The notes: generated by a model from the letters alone, not told the origin. Counted from the stretch's first letter, positions 23,960 through 33,403 are shown. The stretch: 64,000 bases of DNA from an uncultured Cytophagales bacterium (GCA_938039675.1 CALHUI010000003.1:62001-126000); one strand, 5' to 3'. Translations and numbers: made by a program.

Positions 23960-24991
23960 ATGAAAAAACACTTTCTCTTTGTCTCGGCTTTTTTTCTGTG
24001 CAGTTTTTTTCCCGATAATGCCCATGCTTGGGGCTTTTATGCCCATCAGCGAATCAATCGCTATGCCGTATTCCTATTGCCGCCCGAAATGGTAGGCTTC
24101 TACAAAAAGCATATCCAATTTATTACGGAAAAAGCCGTGAACCCCGATAAGCGTCGCTATGCAGTGGTCGGAGAAGCCGAACGCCATTACATAGATTTGG
24201 ATGTTTACGGCGACAGTGCATTTTACAAAATGCCGCGCCGTTGGGAAGATGCCGTTACACGCTATACGGAAGACACACTGCGTGCCTATGGTATTGTGCC
24301 TTGGCAAATTAACCGCATGAAATACCAACTCACCGATGCTTTTAAGCGGCGCGATGCAACTGAAATTCTGCGTCTTTCTGCCGATTTGGGGCACTACATA
24401 GCCGATGCTAACGTTCCTCTGCATACTACCGAAAACTACAATGGGCAAAAAACGGGGCAAAACGGTATCCACAGTTTTTGGGAGTCGCGCCTGCCGGAGC
24501 TTTTTGCAGACAGCTACGATTTTTTTATCGGACGCGCCGCCTACGAACCGCGCCCCCTCATGCGTGCATGGCAAGCAGTAGGCGAAGCGCATTTTGCCTT
24601 AGACAGCGTATTAGGATTTGAACGCGAGCTTACGCTGCGCTTTGGCGACGACCGCAAATACAGTTACGAAACCCGCGGAGGCATTAATACGCGCGTTTAT
24701 TCCAAAGATTTTTCTGCGGCTTACCACGATATGCTGGCAGGGCAGGTAGAGCGCCGCATGAGAAGTTCCATTAAAATGATTGCCGATTTTTGGTTTACCT
24801 GCTGGGTGGATGCCGGGCAGCCCGACCTGAACGAACTCGGCAGGCAAAGCTACTTGGAGCCTTCCGAAGCGGAAGTGCCCGAAGGCGACCCACTGCCCGT
24901 GCGCCCACACGAAGGTATGACTTTCGGTTGGCGCAAGTTTAATCCCAAAGGCTGCTGTACCGAAGAAATCATGTGGGCAGATGTGAGATAA
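23960..24991 (+). CDS. exported zinc-dependent phospholipase C / S1-P1 nuclease-like protein
   Basis: This 343-residue protein has a signal peptide ending AHA (1-23), so the mature chain starts at Trp24 (WGFYAHQRINRYAVF). In the zinc phospholipase C and S1/P1 nuclease superfamily the N-terminal Trp itself binds a zinc ion. Further candidate ligands are His29, the HYIDLD segment, DLGHYIADANVPLHTTEN, and HSFWESRLPE. It should be a periplasmic or secreted phosphodiesterase; lipid versus nucleic-acid substrate cannot be decided. It is a single gene, divergent from rplC. Confidence 0.85.
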   Translation: MKKHFLFVSAFFLCSFFPDNAHAWGFYAHQRINRYAVFLLPPEMVGFYKKHIQFITEKAVNPDKRRYAVVGEAERHYIDLDVYGDSAFYKMPRRWEDAVTRYTEDTLRAYGIVPWQINRMKYQLTDAFKRRDATEILRLSADLGHYIADANVPLHTTENYNGQKTGQNGIHSFWESRLPELFADSYDFFIGRAAYEPRPLMRAWQAVGEAHFALDSVLGFERELTLRFGDDRKYSYETRGGINTRVYSKDFSAAYHDMLAGQVERRMRSSIKMIADFWFTCWVDAGQPDLNELGRQSYLEPSEAEVPEGDPLPVRPHEGMTFGWRKFNPKGCCTEEIMWADVR

Positions 24992-25076
24992 AGCAGTGTT
25001 TCGGGCAAAAAAGTTATATTCGCTACGAACAATATCAACCGCCCGCCATATTGCCTTTGACTTCTTTTTTTTGAAA

Positions 25077-25997
25077 ATGAAAACGACTATTTCGCCGCCG
25101 CTTCTTGCAAACCACTGCTATTGCCAGAACGGCAATACTTGCCACGGGCACAAGTTTAGCCTCTCCCGCAAGCAAAAAGAATATCAGTATTCAGTTGTAC
25201 TCCGTTCCGGAGGATATGAAAGACAAGCCGCTGGAAACCTTGCAGGCGCTTGATAAAATGGGTTATCGGCAGGTAGAACATGCCAACTACCGCGACTGCA
25301 AAGTTTTACGGCTACACACCAAAAGAGTTTTAAGAAAATACTTTCCGATTTGGGCATGAAAATGACCAGCGGACATACGCTTTTCGGCAAAGAACACCGG
25401 GATGCTTCTGTCAAAAAAGTAACCGACCTGTGGAAAACCACACTGGAAGATGTCGCTACGGTAGTCCAAAAGCACATCATTAGTCCTTGGTTTCCGTAGG
25501 ACAAGAAAAACCTGAACGAAGTAAAGACAGGGATTGAGGGCTGGAATTATGCAGGCATGGAAGCCAATAAAACGGGGCTGCGCTTCGGTTTTCACAATCA
25601 TGACCAAGAACTTGAAGAAAAATTTGACAGTGAAACTCTCTATGAAATCATGCCGCGCGAGGGCGACCTGAAATATGTTTGTCAGCAATTGGATATTTGC
25701 AATATGTCGGTTGCCAAAGTAGCCCCTATAGAGTGGATTACCAAGTATGCCAAATATTTTGAGTCCATTCATGTAAAAGACCTTGCAAAAGACTCCAACG
25801 AAAGTACTACCTTAGGCGACGGCAGGTTGGGAATGCAACGGATTCTGGACTATGCAAAAAAGAACTGTCCGATTAAATACTGGGCTATAGAACAGGAAGC
25901 CTACGGCAGCCGTACTCAATTGGAGTGTGCCGCCATCAACTTAGACCGGCTTCAAAACCGTTTTAAACTATCATACAAATACATGTTTAAACTATAA
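25077..25997 (+). pseudogene. broken Tat-exported sugar phosphate isomerase/epimerase
   Basis: Pieces of one xylose-isomerase-like TIM-barrel protein occur in order but in different frames. They are a twin-arginine signal (RRRFLQTTAIA, from about 25093), SKKNISIQLYSVPEDMKDKP, YGYTPKEF, a KMTSGHTLFGKEH region, GLRFGFHNHDQELEEKFD, and FESIHVKDLAKDSNE. At least three frameshifts (near 25090, 25300 and 25335) and an in-frame TAG at 25497-25499 interrupt it. The intact ancestor would be a periplasmic sugar phosphate isomerase/epimerase of about 300 residues. Only the last 146 codons (from 25557) remain as an uninterrupted frame. Sequencing error is unlikely to explain so many lesions. Confidence 0.85.
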
Positions 25998-26000
25998 TAC

Positions 26001-26489
26001 ATGCTCACTCATTTGAACGAATCGCAAGAGCCGCGCATGGTTGATATCAGTCAAAAGGCGGCTACCATACGCATGGCACGTGCACAGGCTCTTGTTTCCG
26101 TAGGCAGCGATATTCTTGCGCTTTTGGAAAACGGCGATATACGCACGCCCAAAGGTGCAGTTTTCCAAAAAGCCATTATTGCGGGCATTATGGCTGCTAA
26201 ACGCACCGATGAACTTATTCCACTTTGCCACTCGTTGGGCATGGATGGTTGTGACATAGACATTACTACCCATTTGCCCGACCAAATCGTTATCAATTGC
26301 ACTGCGCGTGTAACAGGCAAAACAGGCGTTGAGATGGAAGCACTGACGGGCGCAACCATTGCCGCATTGACGATTTACGATATGTGCAAAGCCATTTCGC
26401 ACAACATCATTATTCGGGAAATTAAATTGATGGAAAAACGCGGCGGGAAAAGTGATTTCACGCAACAGGAAACACCTGTTAATTTGTAG
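26001..26489 (+). CDS. moaC: cyclic pyranopterin monophosphate synthase MoaC
   Basis: This 162-residue protein matches MoaC: LTHLNESQEPRMVDISQK at the start, KAIIAGIMAAKRTDELIPLC followed by CHSL, and GKTGVEMEALTGATIAALTIYDMCKA. It converts the MoaA product to cyclic pyranopterin monophosphate in molybdenum cofactor biosynthesis. No other moa or moe gene is in the window. The start lies 3 nt after the last stop of the preceding pseudogene, and the next gene follows after 9 nt, so moaC and the permease are probably co-transcribed. Confidence 0.96.
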   Translation: MLTHLNESQEPRMVDISQKAATIRMARAQALVSVGSDILALLENGDIRTPKGAVFQKAIIAGIMAAKRTDELIPLCHSLGMDGCDIDITTHLPDQIVINCTARVTGKTGVEMEALTGATIAALTIYDMCKAISHNIIIREIKLMEKRGGKSDFTQQETPVNL

Positions 26490-26498
26490 CTTTGTCGT

Positions 26499-27755
26499 AT
26501 GTGGCTGACTATTAAACTCATTTTTGAAAGTTTCCTTTTTGCCTTGGGTGCACTGCGCGAGAATCTGCTGCGCACGGTGCTGTCGTTGTTGGGCGTAACC
26601 ATCGGTATTTTTGCCATCATTGGTGTATTGACAATGGTTGATACCATTGAAAAAGGCATTCGGCAAAGTTTGGCGTTTATGGGCGACAAGGTGATTTATG
26701 TGGACGTATTCCCATGGAACTTTACTGACCGCGACTACCCTTGGTGGAAATATTTTCAGCGTCCCAATCCGACTTACAACGAATTTAAGTTTTTGGAGCG
26801 CAACCTTTCGGAGGCCAGTGCTGTGGCAGTTTTTGCCGTAAGAGGTAACAATACGGTCAAATTCAGGAACAGCAGCCTGAGCGGCGTTAATATTTTGGGG
26901 GTTTCACAGCAGTACAATCTGGCCAGCAAGGTAGATGTAGAGCGAGGCAGATATTTCAATGTGCAAGAAAACGAGCGGGGACGCAATGTCGTGATTTTAG
27001 GCTATACCGTTGCCAAAGAGTTGTTTGACGATGCTGAACCCGTCGGGCAGCAGGTAACGCTTCGAGGCAACAAGTTCAGCGTGATAGGCGTGCTGAAACG
27101 GCAAGGCAGCACACTATTAAATACACCCAGTACAGACAACATTTGCATGATTCCCTACACAGCAATGACCAAACTATTCAGTGCAGGCCGTCGCAGAGGG
27201 GTGCGCCCGCAAATCATGCTGAAAGGTTATGACAACGATGAAGGGTTGGTGCTGTTGGAAAATGAAGCACGCGGTCTGCTGCGTGCCTATCGCGGATTGA
27301 AGCCCCGAGAGGAAGACAACTTTGCGCTCAATCGCCCCGAAGCGTTCGCAGCCCTGTTAGATAGTATCATTGCCGTAATGACTTCTGCCGGCTGGTTTAT
27401 CAGTATTTTCTCTATGCTCGTAGGCGGGTTTGGCATCGCCAATATCATGTTTGTATCGGTCAAAGAGCGAACCAACCTAATCGGCATACAAAAATCATTG
27501 GGTGCTAAAAATTTCTTTATTCTGTTCCAATTTCTTTACGAAGCTATTCTGCTGTGTATCATTGGCGGAGTGGCGGGGCTGCTGCTCGTGTCGTTGCTGA
27601 GTTTGCTTTCTACCGAAAGTTTTGAAATCAGCCTGAGCTTGGGGCGGATAGTGCTGGGGCTTGTGTTGGCTTCGGTCATCGGCATTATTTCGGGTATCGT
27701 GCCGGCGATGATGGCTGCTCGCATGGACCCTGTGGCGGCGATTCGCTCCAAATAA
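26499..27755 (+). CDS. MacB/FtsX-type ABC transporter permease
   Basis: This 418-residue membrane protein has the MacB layout. An N-terminal helix (about 20-45, LRTVLSLLGVTIGIFAIIG) precedes a periplasmic core domain of about 230 residues containing LGYTVAKELFDDAEPVGQQV. Three C-terminal helices carry the FtsX domain (about 285-415, GGFGIANIMFVSVKERTNLI). It would act with a separate MacB/LolD-like ATPase, which is not encoded here. Such permeases move substrates from periplasm or inner membrane outward, or act as mechanotransmitters. The substrate is unknown. Confidence 0.9.
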   Translation: MWLTIKLIFESFLFALGALRENLLRTVLSLLGVTIGIFAIIGVLTMVDTIEKGIRQSLAFMGDKVIYVDVFPWNFTDRDYPWWKYFQRPNPTYNEFKFLERNLSEASAVAVFAVRGNNTVKFRNSSLSGVNILGVSQQYNLASKVDVERGRYFNVQENERGRNVVILGYTVAKELFDDAEPVGQQVTLRGNKFSVIGVLKRQGSTLLNTPSTDNICMIPYTAMTKLFSAGRRRGVRPQIMLKGYDNDEGLVLLENEARGLLRAYRGLKPREEDNFALNRPEAFAALLDSIIAVMTSAGWFISIFSMLVGGFGIANIMFVSVKERTNLIGIQKSLGAKNFFILFQFLYEAILLCIIGGVAGLLLVSLLSLLSTESFEISLSLGRIVLGLVLASVIGIISGIVPAMMAARMDPVAAIRSK

Positions 27756-27816
27756 AACCCACGATGGTTTCTATGGTCTAACATTGTTCTGTCAAAAATA
27801 TTTCGGTTTCCGGTAG

Positions 27817-27981
27817 GTTTTTTTTGAACGATATATTCGCTTTCAATATGATGCGGCCAATGAATTACTCATCAGCGAATGGCACACCATGCCCGATATG
27901 ACCGATGAAGAATCTCGTCAAGTAGCGCTCCAATACCTTCGTGCATGTGAAAAATACCCCCCGATTATCATTGGTAGATAG
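27817..27981 (+). pseudogene. remnant of a STAS/SEC14-like small protein
   Basis: A 54-codon frame without a start codon reads FERYIRFQYDAANELL, then ISEWHTMPDMTDEE and RQVALQYLRACEKYPP. It stops at TAG 27979-27981. It resembles the N-terminal half of the intact protein at 36561-36959 (LLYITWKGTAADMPENEF), sharing the W...DM..E spacing. The C-terminal half is missing. The rest of the 490-nt gap (27756-28245) holds a terminator-like hairpin and no recognisable gene. Confidence 0.55.
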
Positions 27982-28045
27982 CCGATATGCCATGTAGGTC
28001 ATTCTTCCGGAAATGCAGGGTTGGCTCAGCTAATACCTGTATCCT

Positions 28046-28074
28046 AAATGCATGGCTACAGGCATTTATTTTTT
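28046..28074 (+). terminator. hairpin with T-run in the gap before the PBP gene
   Basis: AAATGC (28046-28051) pairs with GCATTT (28062-28067), followed by ATTTTTT. An alternative stem CCTGTA/TACAGG overlaps it. It may end transcripts from the permease or the gene remnant upstream. Confidence 0.6.
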
Positions 28075-28245
28075 ATAAGGTAGTGTATTGGGTCGTCAAG
28101 GATTTTTGCAAACAACACAACTTAGAACCGACTTTGTCCGAAGCCGAAGAATCAAACAAGCCCGTAGGCGTGCATCAACGTTTCTTTGATGATTTTGGCA
28201 CTGACAAAGCGCTTGGTTATTGCAATAAACGGTATCCTGCCTTGC

Positions 28246-30672
28246 TTAATTCACATTGAGGAGTTGCTGTACCTGCCGCAGTGAGTCGGCTATTCGCAGG
28301 CTGTCGGGCTTGGGTTTAATAGGTGTCGGGCAAAAATACGGCTTGGTAATACGCAGTTTGAGCTCTTTTTCCGTAGGGAATCTGCCTTTGGAAACTCCTA
28401 AATCTGTGGTATCGGCATATACTTTTTCCAAAAAAGTACCGAAAATGGGAAGTGCTGTTTTAGCCCCTTCGCCAAGGTCGGAAGTGCGGAAATGGATACT
28501 CCTGTCTTCTCCGCCAACCCATACGCCTGCCACCAAATCTTTGGTGATACCAATGTACCAGCCGTCGGCGTAGTTGGTGGAAGTGCCTGTTTTGCCGCCG
28601 ATTTCATTGTTGCCCCAAAGCCCGCGGTAGGAGTACAGCCGCCCCGATGTACCGCCGGGTTCCTGCATACTGCCACGCAGCATGTAAACCATCAGGAAAG
28701 CACTTTCTGGCGATAACGCTCGCCTTCTTTTGGGGTTAAATCGTTGGATGATACGCCCGTTTTTGTCTTCTATACGTGTGATGAACATGGGTTCTGTCCA
28801 AACACCGCCGTTCAGGAATGTGCCGTAAGCGCCAACCATTTCATACAAGGAAACATCGCTTGTGCCAAGCCCTACGGCAGGTACGGTATCCAACGGGCTG
28901 GTGATGCCCATTTTGCGGGCATAGTTGATAACCGAGTGCCAGCCGATTTCTTTGATGAGCTTGGCTGCAATAGTATTGAGCGAACGCCCGATGCCATATC
29001 TCAACGAAACGGTGTCATAGCTGTAAGTCCAGTCTGCATTATGAGGTGCCCAGAATTTTTTCTCGCCATTTTCCACATAATTAATCGTGACGGGTCCGTC
29101 AATCATTTTGGAACAGGGCGAAAAACCGAATGAATCAATGGCCGCAGCGTAAACAAACGGCTTGAAAGTAGAACCGGGTTGCCTCCGCGACTGCTTGACG
29201 TGGTCAAATTTGAAATACTTGTAGTTAATGCCCCCGACCCACGCACGAATGTAGCCCGAGTAAGGGTCCATGGCCATTAATGCGCTGTGCAAAAAATGTT
29301 TATAATATTTGATGGAATCCACCGGACTCATTAGCGTGTCAATCTCTCCGCGCCAAGAAAAAACGGTCATTTTGCGCGGTGTATTGATGATTTTGTTAAT
29401 AGCCGCAGTATCGTCTTTTAGCTTGATTGCCAGCGCTTTGTACAATTTGGTTGCTCTTACGGCGTTTTCAATGTAATTGGGAATTTCTTTGCCGCTGCGG
29501 TTGCGCCACGGGTTCATGCCGCGCCAGTGCTCATAAAACTTTTCCTGCATCTCCTTCATGCGCTCTTCCACGGCTTCTTCGGCATATTTCTGGATGTGCG
29601 AATCAATCGTAGTATAAATCTTCAGCCCGTCGGCGTAGAGGTCGTAGCCGTTTTCTTCACACCACTTCAACAGGTAATTGTTCATTACCCCCCGGAAATA
29701 CGTCCCTGCGCCGTCTTCGGCATTTTCGGTAGTAAAACGAACGCCCAGCGGAGCTTTTTGCGCTTTGGCGAACGTGATGCTATCCAAAAATCCGTATTTT
29801 TCCATTTGTGCAAGCACGATATTGCGGCGGCGGATGCTGTTTTCAGGATGCAAAATAGGGCTGTAATAGGTAGGTGCTTTCAGCAGGCCAATCAGTGTGG
29901 CAGCCTGTTGAACGTTTATCTGCTTAGGGGTGGTGGCAAAAAAAGTTTTGGCAGCTGTTTTGATGCCATAGGCATTACTCCCGAAATCTACGGTATTGAG
30001 GTACATTGTTAGTATTTCCTCTTTGGAATACGCCTTTTCCAGATTCAATGCCGTTATCCACTCTTTGGTTTTGATAACAAGTGTTTTAATCAGCGGAATC
30101 TTGCCCAACAGCCCTTGCGAACCGCCCTCGCGGGTTTTAAACAGGTTTTTGGCCAATTGCTGGGTAATGGTGCTGCCGCCGCCGCGGGAAGATTTGCCCA
30201 TGTCGAGAATAGTATTGACCACCACCGACGACGAGGCTTTTAAGTCAATACCCGAATGCTCGTAGAAGCGGATATCTTCCGTAGCAATCAGCGCATTTAT
30301 GAGGTAAGGTGAAATCTCTTCGTATTTAACAGGCGAGCGGTTTTCCAGATAATAGCGCCCCAGCAATACGCCGTCTTCGGTGTAGAGTTCGGAGGCAGTA
30401 GGAATTTTAGGATTTTCCAACTGTGCGATGCTCGGCATTTTGCCAAACAAAAACAGAAAGTTGTATTCCACTGCCTTGAAATACAGGAAAAAAGCAACAA
30501 AGAAGTAGATAAGCCCTTTCCAGCAGCGCCGTGACCATTTTTGTAGTATACCCTCATTAGATTGCCCCCGGAAAGGCCAACGATTGAACCATGCATAGAA
30601 TCTTTTGCGAGTGAATCTCTCCCGCACATGATGATAGGCTGTTATGTAAGACTCTAACCAGCGTGTCTTCAC
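28246..30672 (-). CDS. penicillin-binding protein 1A (class A, bifunctional), copy 1
   Basis: This protein of about 808 residues has a short cytoplasmic tail, one membrane helix (LIYFFVAFFLYFKAV), a GT51 glycosyltransferase domain (ATEDIRFYEHSGID with the catalytic Glu, and GGSTITQQLAKNLF) and a transpeptidase domain. The latter shows PGSTFKP (active Ser in SxxK), GRSLNT (SxN) and GGKTGTSTNYADGW (KTG). It polymerises and cross-links peptidoglycan at the inner membrane. The frame is open from a TTG at 30750, but a -7 box at 30709-30716 lies inside that stretch, so the GTG at 30672 is preferred. A paralogue is at 38519. Confidence 0.93.
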   Translation of the reverse strand: MKTRWLESYITAYHHVRERFTRKRFYAWFNRWPFRGQSNEGILQKWSRRCWKGLIYFFVAFFLYFKAVEYNFLFLFGKMPSIAQLENPKIPTASELYTEDGVLLGRYYLENRSPVKYEEISPYLINALIATEDIRFYEHSGIDLKASSSVVVNTILDMGKSSRGGGSTITQQLAKNLFKTREGGSQGLLGKIPLIKTLVIKTKEWITALNLEKAYSKEEILTMYLNTVDFGSNAYGIKTAAKTFFATTPKQINVQQAATLIGLLKAPTYYSPILHPENSIRRRNIVLAQMEKYGFLDSITFAKAQKAPLGVRFTTENAEDGAGTYFRGVMNNYLLKWCEENGYDLYADGLKIYTTIDSHIQKYAEEAVEERMKEMQEKFYEHWRGMNPWRNRSGKEIPNYIENAVRATKLYKALAIKLKDDTAAINKIINTPRKMTVFSWRGEIDTLMSPVDSIKYYKHFLHSALMAMDPYSGYIRAWVGGINYKYFKFDHVKQSRRQPGSTFKPFVYAAAIDSFGFSPCSKMIDGPVTINYVENGEKKFWAPHNADWTYSYDTVSLRYGIGRSLNTIAAKLIKEIGWHSVINYARKMGITSPLDTVPAVGLGTSDVSLYEMVGAYGTFLNGGVWTEPMFITRIEDKNGRIIQRFNPKRRRALSPESAFLMVYMLRGSMQEPGGTSGRLYSYRGLWGNNEIGGKTGTSTNYADGWYIGITKDLVAGVWVGGEDRSIHFRTSDLGEGAKTALPIFGTFLEKVYADTTDLGVSKGRFPTEKELKLRITKPYFCPTPIKPKPDSLRIADSLRQVQQLLNVN

Positions 30673-30708
30673 GTTCCAAATAGGGGCTAACTTCCGTGCA
30701 ATTTTAAT

Positions 30709-30716
30709 CAAAAGTA
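30709..30716 (-). promoter_or_regulatory. -7 box of the first PBP gene
   Basis: On the minus strand TACTTTTG fits TAnnTTTG and is 36 nt before the GTG at 30672. If used, it rules out the TTG start at 30750. Confidence 0.5.
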
Positions 30717-30791
30717 TGCAACAATTATTGCAGGCGCTGTTTTCCGACAACCAAAATTGTTATCTTAACAGGCATTAACGATTCTGCGCTT

Positions 30792-32396
30792 ATGAAAATA
30801 ATGATATATCGGTTTTGGGATACGCTTTTAGTTTTTTTGTTTACCCTAACCACCGCAACAGCCCAACAGTACGACCTGCTCATACGCAACGGGCGCATTG
30901 TGGACGGAACGGGGAATCCGTGGTATGAGGCCGATTTGGCCATAAAAGACGGTAAAATTGCTGCTATCGGGCGGCTGACGGATGTGCAGGCTGCGCAAGT
31001 GATTGATGCCCGTCGGCAGATAGTTGCACCGGGGTTTATTGACGTACATACGCACATAGAGGGCAGCATTCAGGAATTGCCACAAGCGGAAAATTTCATC
31101 TATGACGGCGTTACTACCCTTATTACAGGTAATTGTGGCAGCTCATTTGCCGACCTAAAGAAGTTTTTTCGTGAGTTGGACAGCATCGGTATTTCGCCAA
31201 ATGTAGGAACGCTGGCAGGGCATAATAGCATCCGCCGTGCGGTGATGCGTCTTTCGCGCCGCGACCCCACGCCCGAAGAACAGGCAAAAATGGAAGCCAT
31301 AATGGAGCAAATGATGTTGGATGGTGCACTGGGGCTTTCTTCGGGGCTTATTTACATCCCTGGTGCGTATTCCAAAACCGAAGAAATCGTCGGGCTGGCG
31401 AAAGTGGCAGCCCGATACGGCGGTATTTACGCTACCCACATGCGCAATGAGGCCGACTCGGTGATTGCGGCCATCCGCGAAACGTTGGAAATAGGCAGGC
31501 AAAGCGGCATCCCTATACAAATTTCGCACTTCAAGGCATCGGGGCACAACAACTGGGGGCGCAGCCGCGAAATGCTGACGGTGATTGAACGCGCCCGTGC
31601 AGAGGGAATCGATGTAAACTTAGACCAGTATCCTTATCCTGCCAGCAGTACCAATTTGGGTGTGCTGTTTCCTGCTTGGGCACTCGCCGATGGCGATTCT
31701 GCTGTTCAGGCGCGTCTTACCGACCCTAAAATACGTGCGCAAATTGCCAATGAAATTGCCCAAAACATGGCTTGGCGCAGCAATTCCGGACGAATGGATT
31801 ATGCCTACGTAGCCCGTTATAGCCCCGACAGCACTTACCAAGGGCTGAACATCAGCCAAATTACTGCCAAAAGGCTGGGCAAAACAAAAACAAAACTCAA
31901 AGACGAAATTGAGACTATCATGGAAATGATGCTCAAAGGCGGTGCACAAATGATTTACCACAGCATGAGCGAGGAAGATGTCGGCAGAATTATGGCAAGT
32001 CCCTTAACAATGATTGCTTCCGATGCAGGAATTTATCGCTTGGGGAAAGATGTACCCCATCCCCGTGGCTATGGCAGCAATGCACGAGTACTAGGCCTTT
32101 ATGTGCGCGATAAAAAAATTATCACCATTGAAGAAGCCATTCGGAAAATGACTTCTATGCCTGCCCAACGTTTCGCACTGACCGACCGTGGGCTGCTACG
32201 AAAGGGCTTTCAGGCCGATATAGTCATTTTTGACCCCGCTACCATCAGCGACCGTGCCACCTTTGAAAAGCCTCACGCCTATGCACAAGGTATTGGCTAT
32301 GTGATAGTAAACGGCGGCGTTGTTGTGGCAGACGGGAAGCACACCGGCAAGCGTTCGGGTATGATAATCCGCGGAAGAGGCTACCGTCAGCAATAA
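30792..32396 (+). CDS. N-acyl-D-amino-acid deacylase / amidohydrolase
   Basis: This 534-residue amidohydrolase-superfamily enzyme has a signal peptide ending TATAQ (about 1-25). Motifs are NGRIVDGTGNPWYEADLAI, the metal-binding FIDVHTHIEG, TTLITGNCGSSFAD, YATHMRNEAD, IQISHFKASG and the catalytic Asp in MIASDAGIY. The C-terminus GFQADIVIFDPATI is typical of D-aminoacylases. It should release free D-amino acids from N-acyl forms or act on a related imide or amide in the periplasm. It is divergent from the first PBP gene, which hints at a link to D-amino-acid or cell-wall turnover, but this is context only. Confidence 0.9.
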   Translation: MKIMIYRFWDTLLVFLFTLTTATAQQYDLLIRNGRIVDGTGNPWYEADLAIKDGKIAAIGRLTDVQAAQVIDARRQIVAPGFIDVHTHIEGSIQELPQAENFIYDGVTTLITGNCGSSFADLKKFFRELDSIGISPNVGTLAGHNSIRRAVMRLSRRDPTPEEQAKMEAIMEQMMLDGALGLSSGLIYIPGAYSKTEEIVGLAKVAARYGGIYATHMRNEADSVIAAIRETLEIGRQSGIPIQISHFKASGHNNWGRSREMLTVIERARAEGIDVNLDQYPYPASSTNLGVLFPAWALADGDSAVQARLTDPKIRAQIANEIAQNMAWRSNSGRMDYAYVARYSPDSTYQGLNISQITAKRLGKTKTKLKDEIETIMEMMLKGGAQMIYHSMSEEDVGRIMASPLTMIASDAGIYRLGKDVPHPRGYGSNARVLGLYVRDKKIITIEEAIRKMTSMPAQRFALTDRGLLRKGFQADIVIFDPATISDRATFEKPHAYAQGIGYVIVNGGVVVADGKHTGKRSGMIIRGRGYRQQ

Positions 32397-32506
32397 GGCT
32401 AACAGCAGCCTGTCGCTAACCTATCGATAGCCATTGGCGAAAAGCAGGGCAGGCTCCGGACAGATTTTGGATTAAAGTAAGGAATCAGATTTAAGCGTAC
32501 AGACCT

Positions 32507-32547
32507 ATACAAGTGCACAAGAACACAAAAATCTTGTGTATTTGTAT
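32507..32547. repeat. 16-bp hairpin between convergent genes
   Basis: The arms at 32507-32522 and 32532-32547 pair over 16 positions, two of them G-U, around a 9-nt loop. It lies in the 255-nt gap between the deacylase and PAS genes. Without a clear T-run it could be a bidirectional termination or mRNA-end-protecting structure. The rest of the gap holds nothing recognisable. Confidence 0.7.
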
Positions 32548-32651
32548 GCTTGCGGTGGATTAAACGTCAAGTAATGTAGTACGGTCTAATTTGCTTACCT
32601 GATTAAAAATCCGCATTCCAACGAAAAGAACGTTGTAAATTACTCAACCGC

Positions 32652-33245
32652 TTACTCAAAAATGAGTTTGTCGAGAATTTCGCTGTATTCGGCCAAGCGT
32701 TCAATCACCACTTTGTTGAAATCGTCCTGATAATCTTCAAAATTAAATACCTGCATCAGGCCAAAAATACCTATCAGCGAATCTTTCACTTCATCGGGGA
32801 GCGTAGCCAATGTATTTTTAACGTTGGTTTTCTTGTGTTGCTCTAATTTCATCAGTTTTTCCAGCCGTTGGGTGTAGGTTTCCAAATCTTTGCGGGCTTT
32901 TTGTGCCGATGTAATATCAAAACCGATGCAACGAATACCTGTGGGTTGGCCTTCTGCATCTTTGGCCACAGAAAACTCCCATACTGTCCAAAAATAACCG
33001 CCGAGTTTATCGGGCTTGCGAACATCAATAGGTATAACTTTTTCGGGGTTCATTATTAGTTGATAAGCAACTTGGTTGCAGCGCTCCGCATCGTCGGGGT
33101 GCACCGAGTTGCTAAAATTGCTGCCGATGAGTTCCGATGCTACAAAGCCGAATTTTTGCAGGAAGTAATCATTTACATACGCATATCGCCCTTCCAAATC
33201 GATTATAATGTAATAAAAGGTAGATGAGTGTTCAAGAAATTCCAT
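32652..33245 (-). CDS. PAS-domain protein with a degenerate histidine-kinase-like tail
   Basis: This protein of about 197 residues has a PAS domain (about 1-110, FYYIIIDLEGRYAYVNDYF and HPDDAERCNQVAYQLIMNP), then a PAC motif (CIGFDITSAQKARKDLE), a coiled coil, and a helical tail (TLATLPDEVKDSLIGIFGLM). The tail lines up with the dimerisation helices of Bacteroidota PAS kinases but lacks the phospho-accepting His, and there is no ATPase domain. The longer frame begins at a TTG (33284); ATG 33245 is preferred. It may be a signalling adaptor. It is downstream of, and co-directional with, the second two-component pair. Confidence 0.8.
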   Translation of the reverse strand: MEFLEHSSTFYYIIIDLEGRYAYVNDYFLQKFGFVASELIGSNFSNSVHPDDAERCNQVAYQLIMNPEKVIPIDVRKPDKLGGYFWTVWEFSVAKDAEGQPTGIRCIGFDITSAQKARKDLETYTQRLEKLMKLEQHKKTNVKNTLATLPDEVKDSLIGIFGLMQVFNFEDYQDDFNKVVIERLAEYSEILDKLIFE

Positions 33246-33403
33246 GAGCTGATTAACGAATTGATTAATATAATATGTGAGCAAACAGGTGAATAATTTT
33301 ATGCTAAAAAGTACGTAAGTACGGAAATAAAGTTATATCTGTTTTGCGAATATAGGGCAATATTTATTTTGCTCCGGTATTGTTTGTCAGAAGGAGAATG
33401 GGG

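Noticed and set aside
27987-28259. 90-codon plus-strand frame before the first PBP gene
   Set aside because: It contains the terminator-like hairpin, has no motif and ends over the PBP stop; probably chance, although part may be decayed coding sequence.
32397-32440. GGCTAACAG...CTGTCGCTAAC-like stretch as a further copy of the leader repeat
   Set aside because: Only about 9 nt match and the order of the blocks differs; too weak to call.
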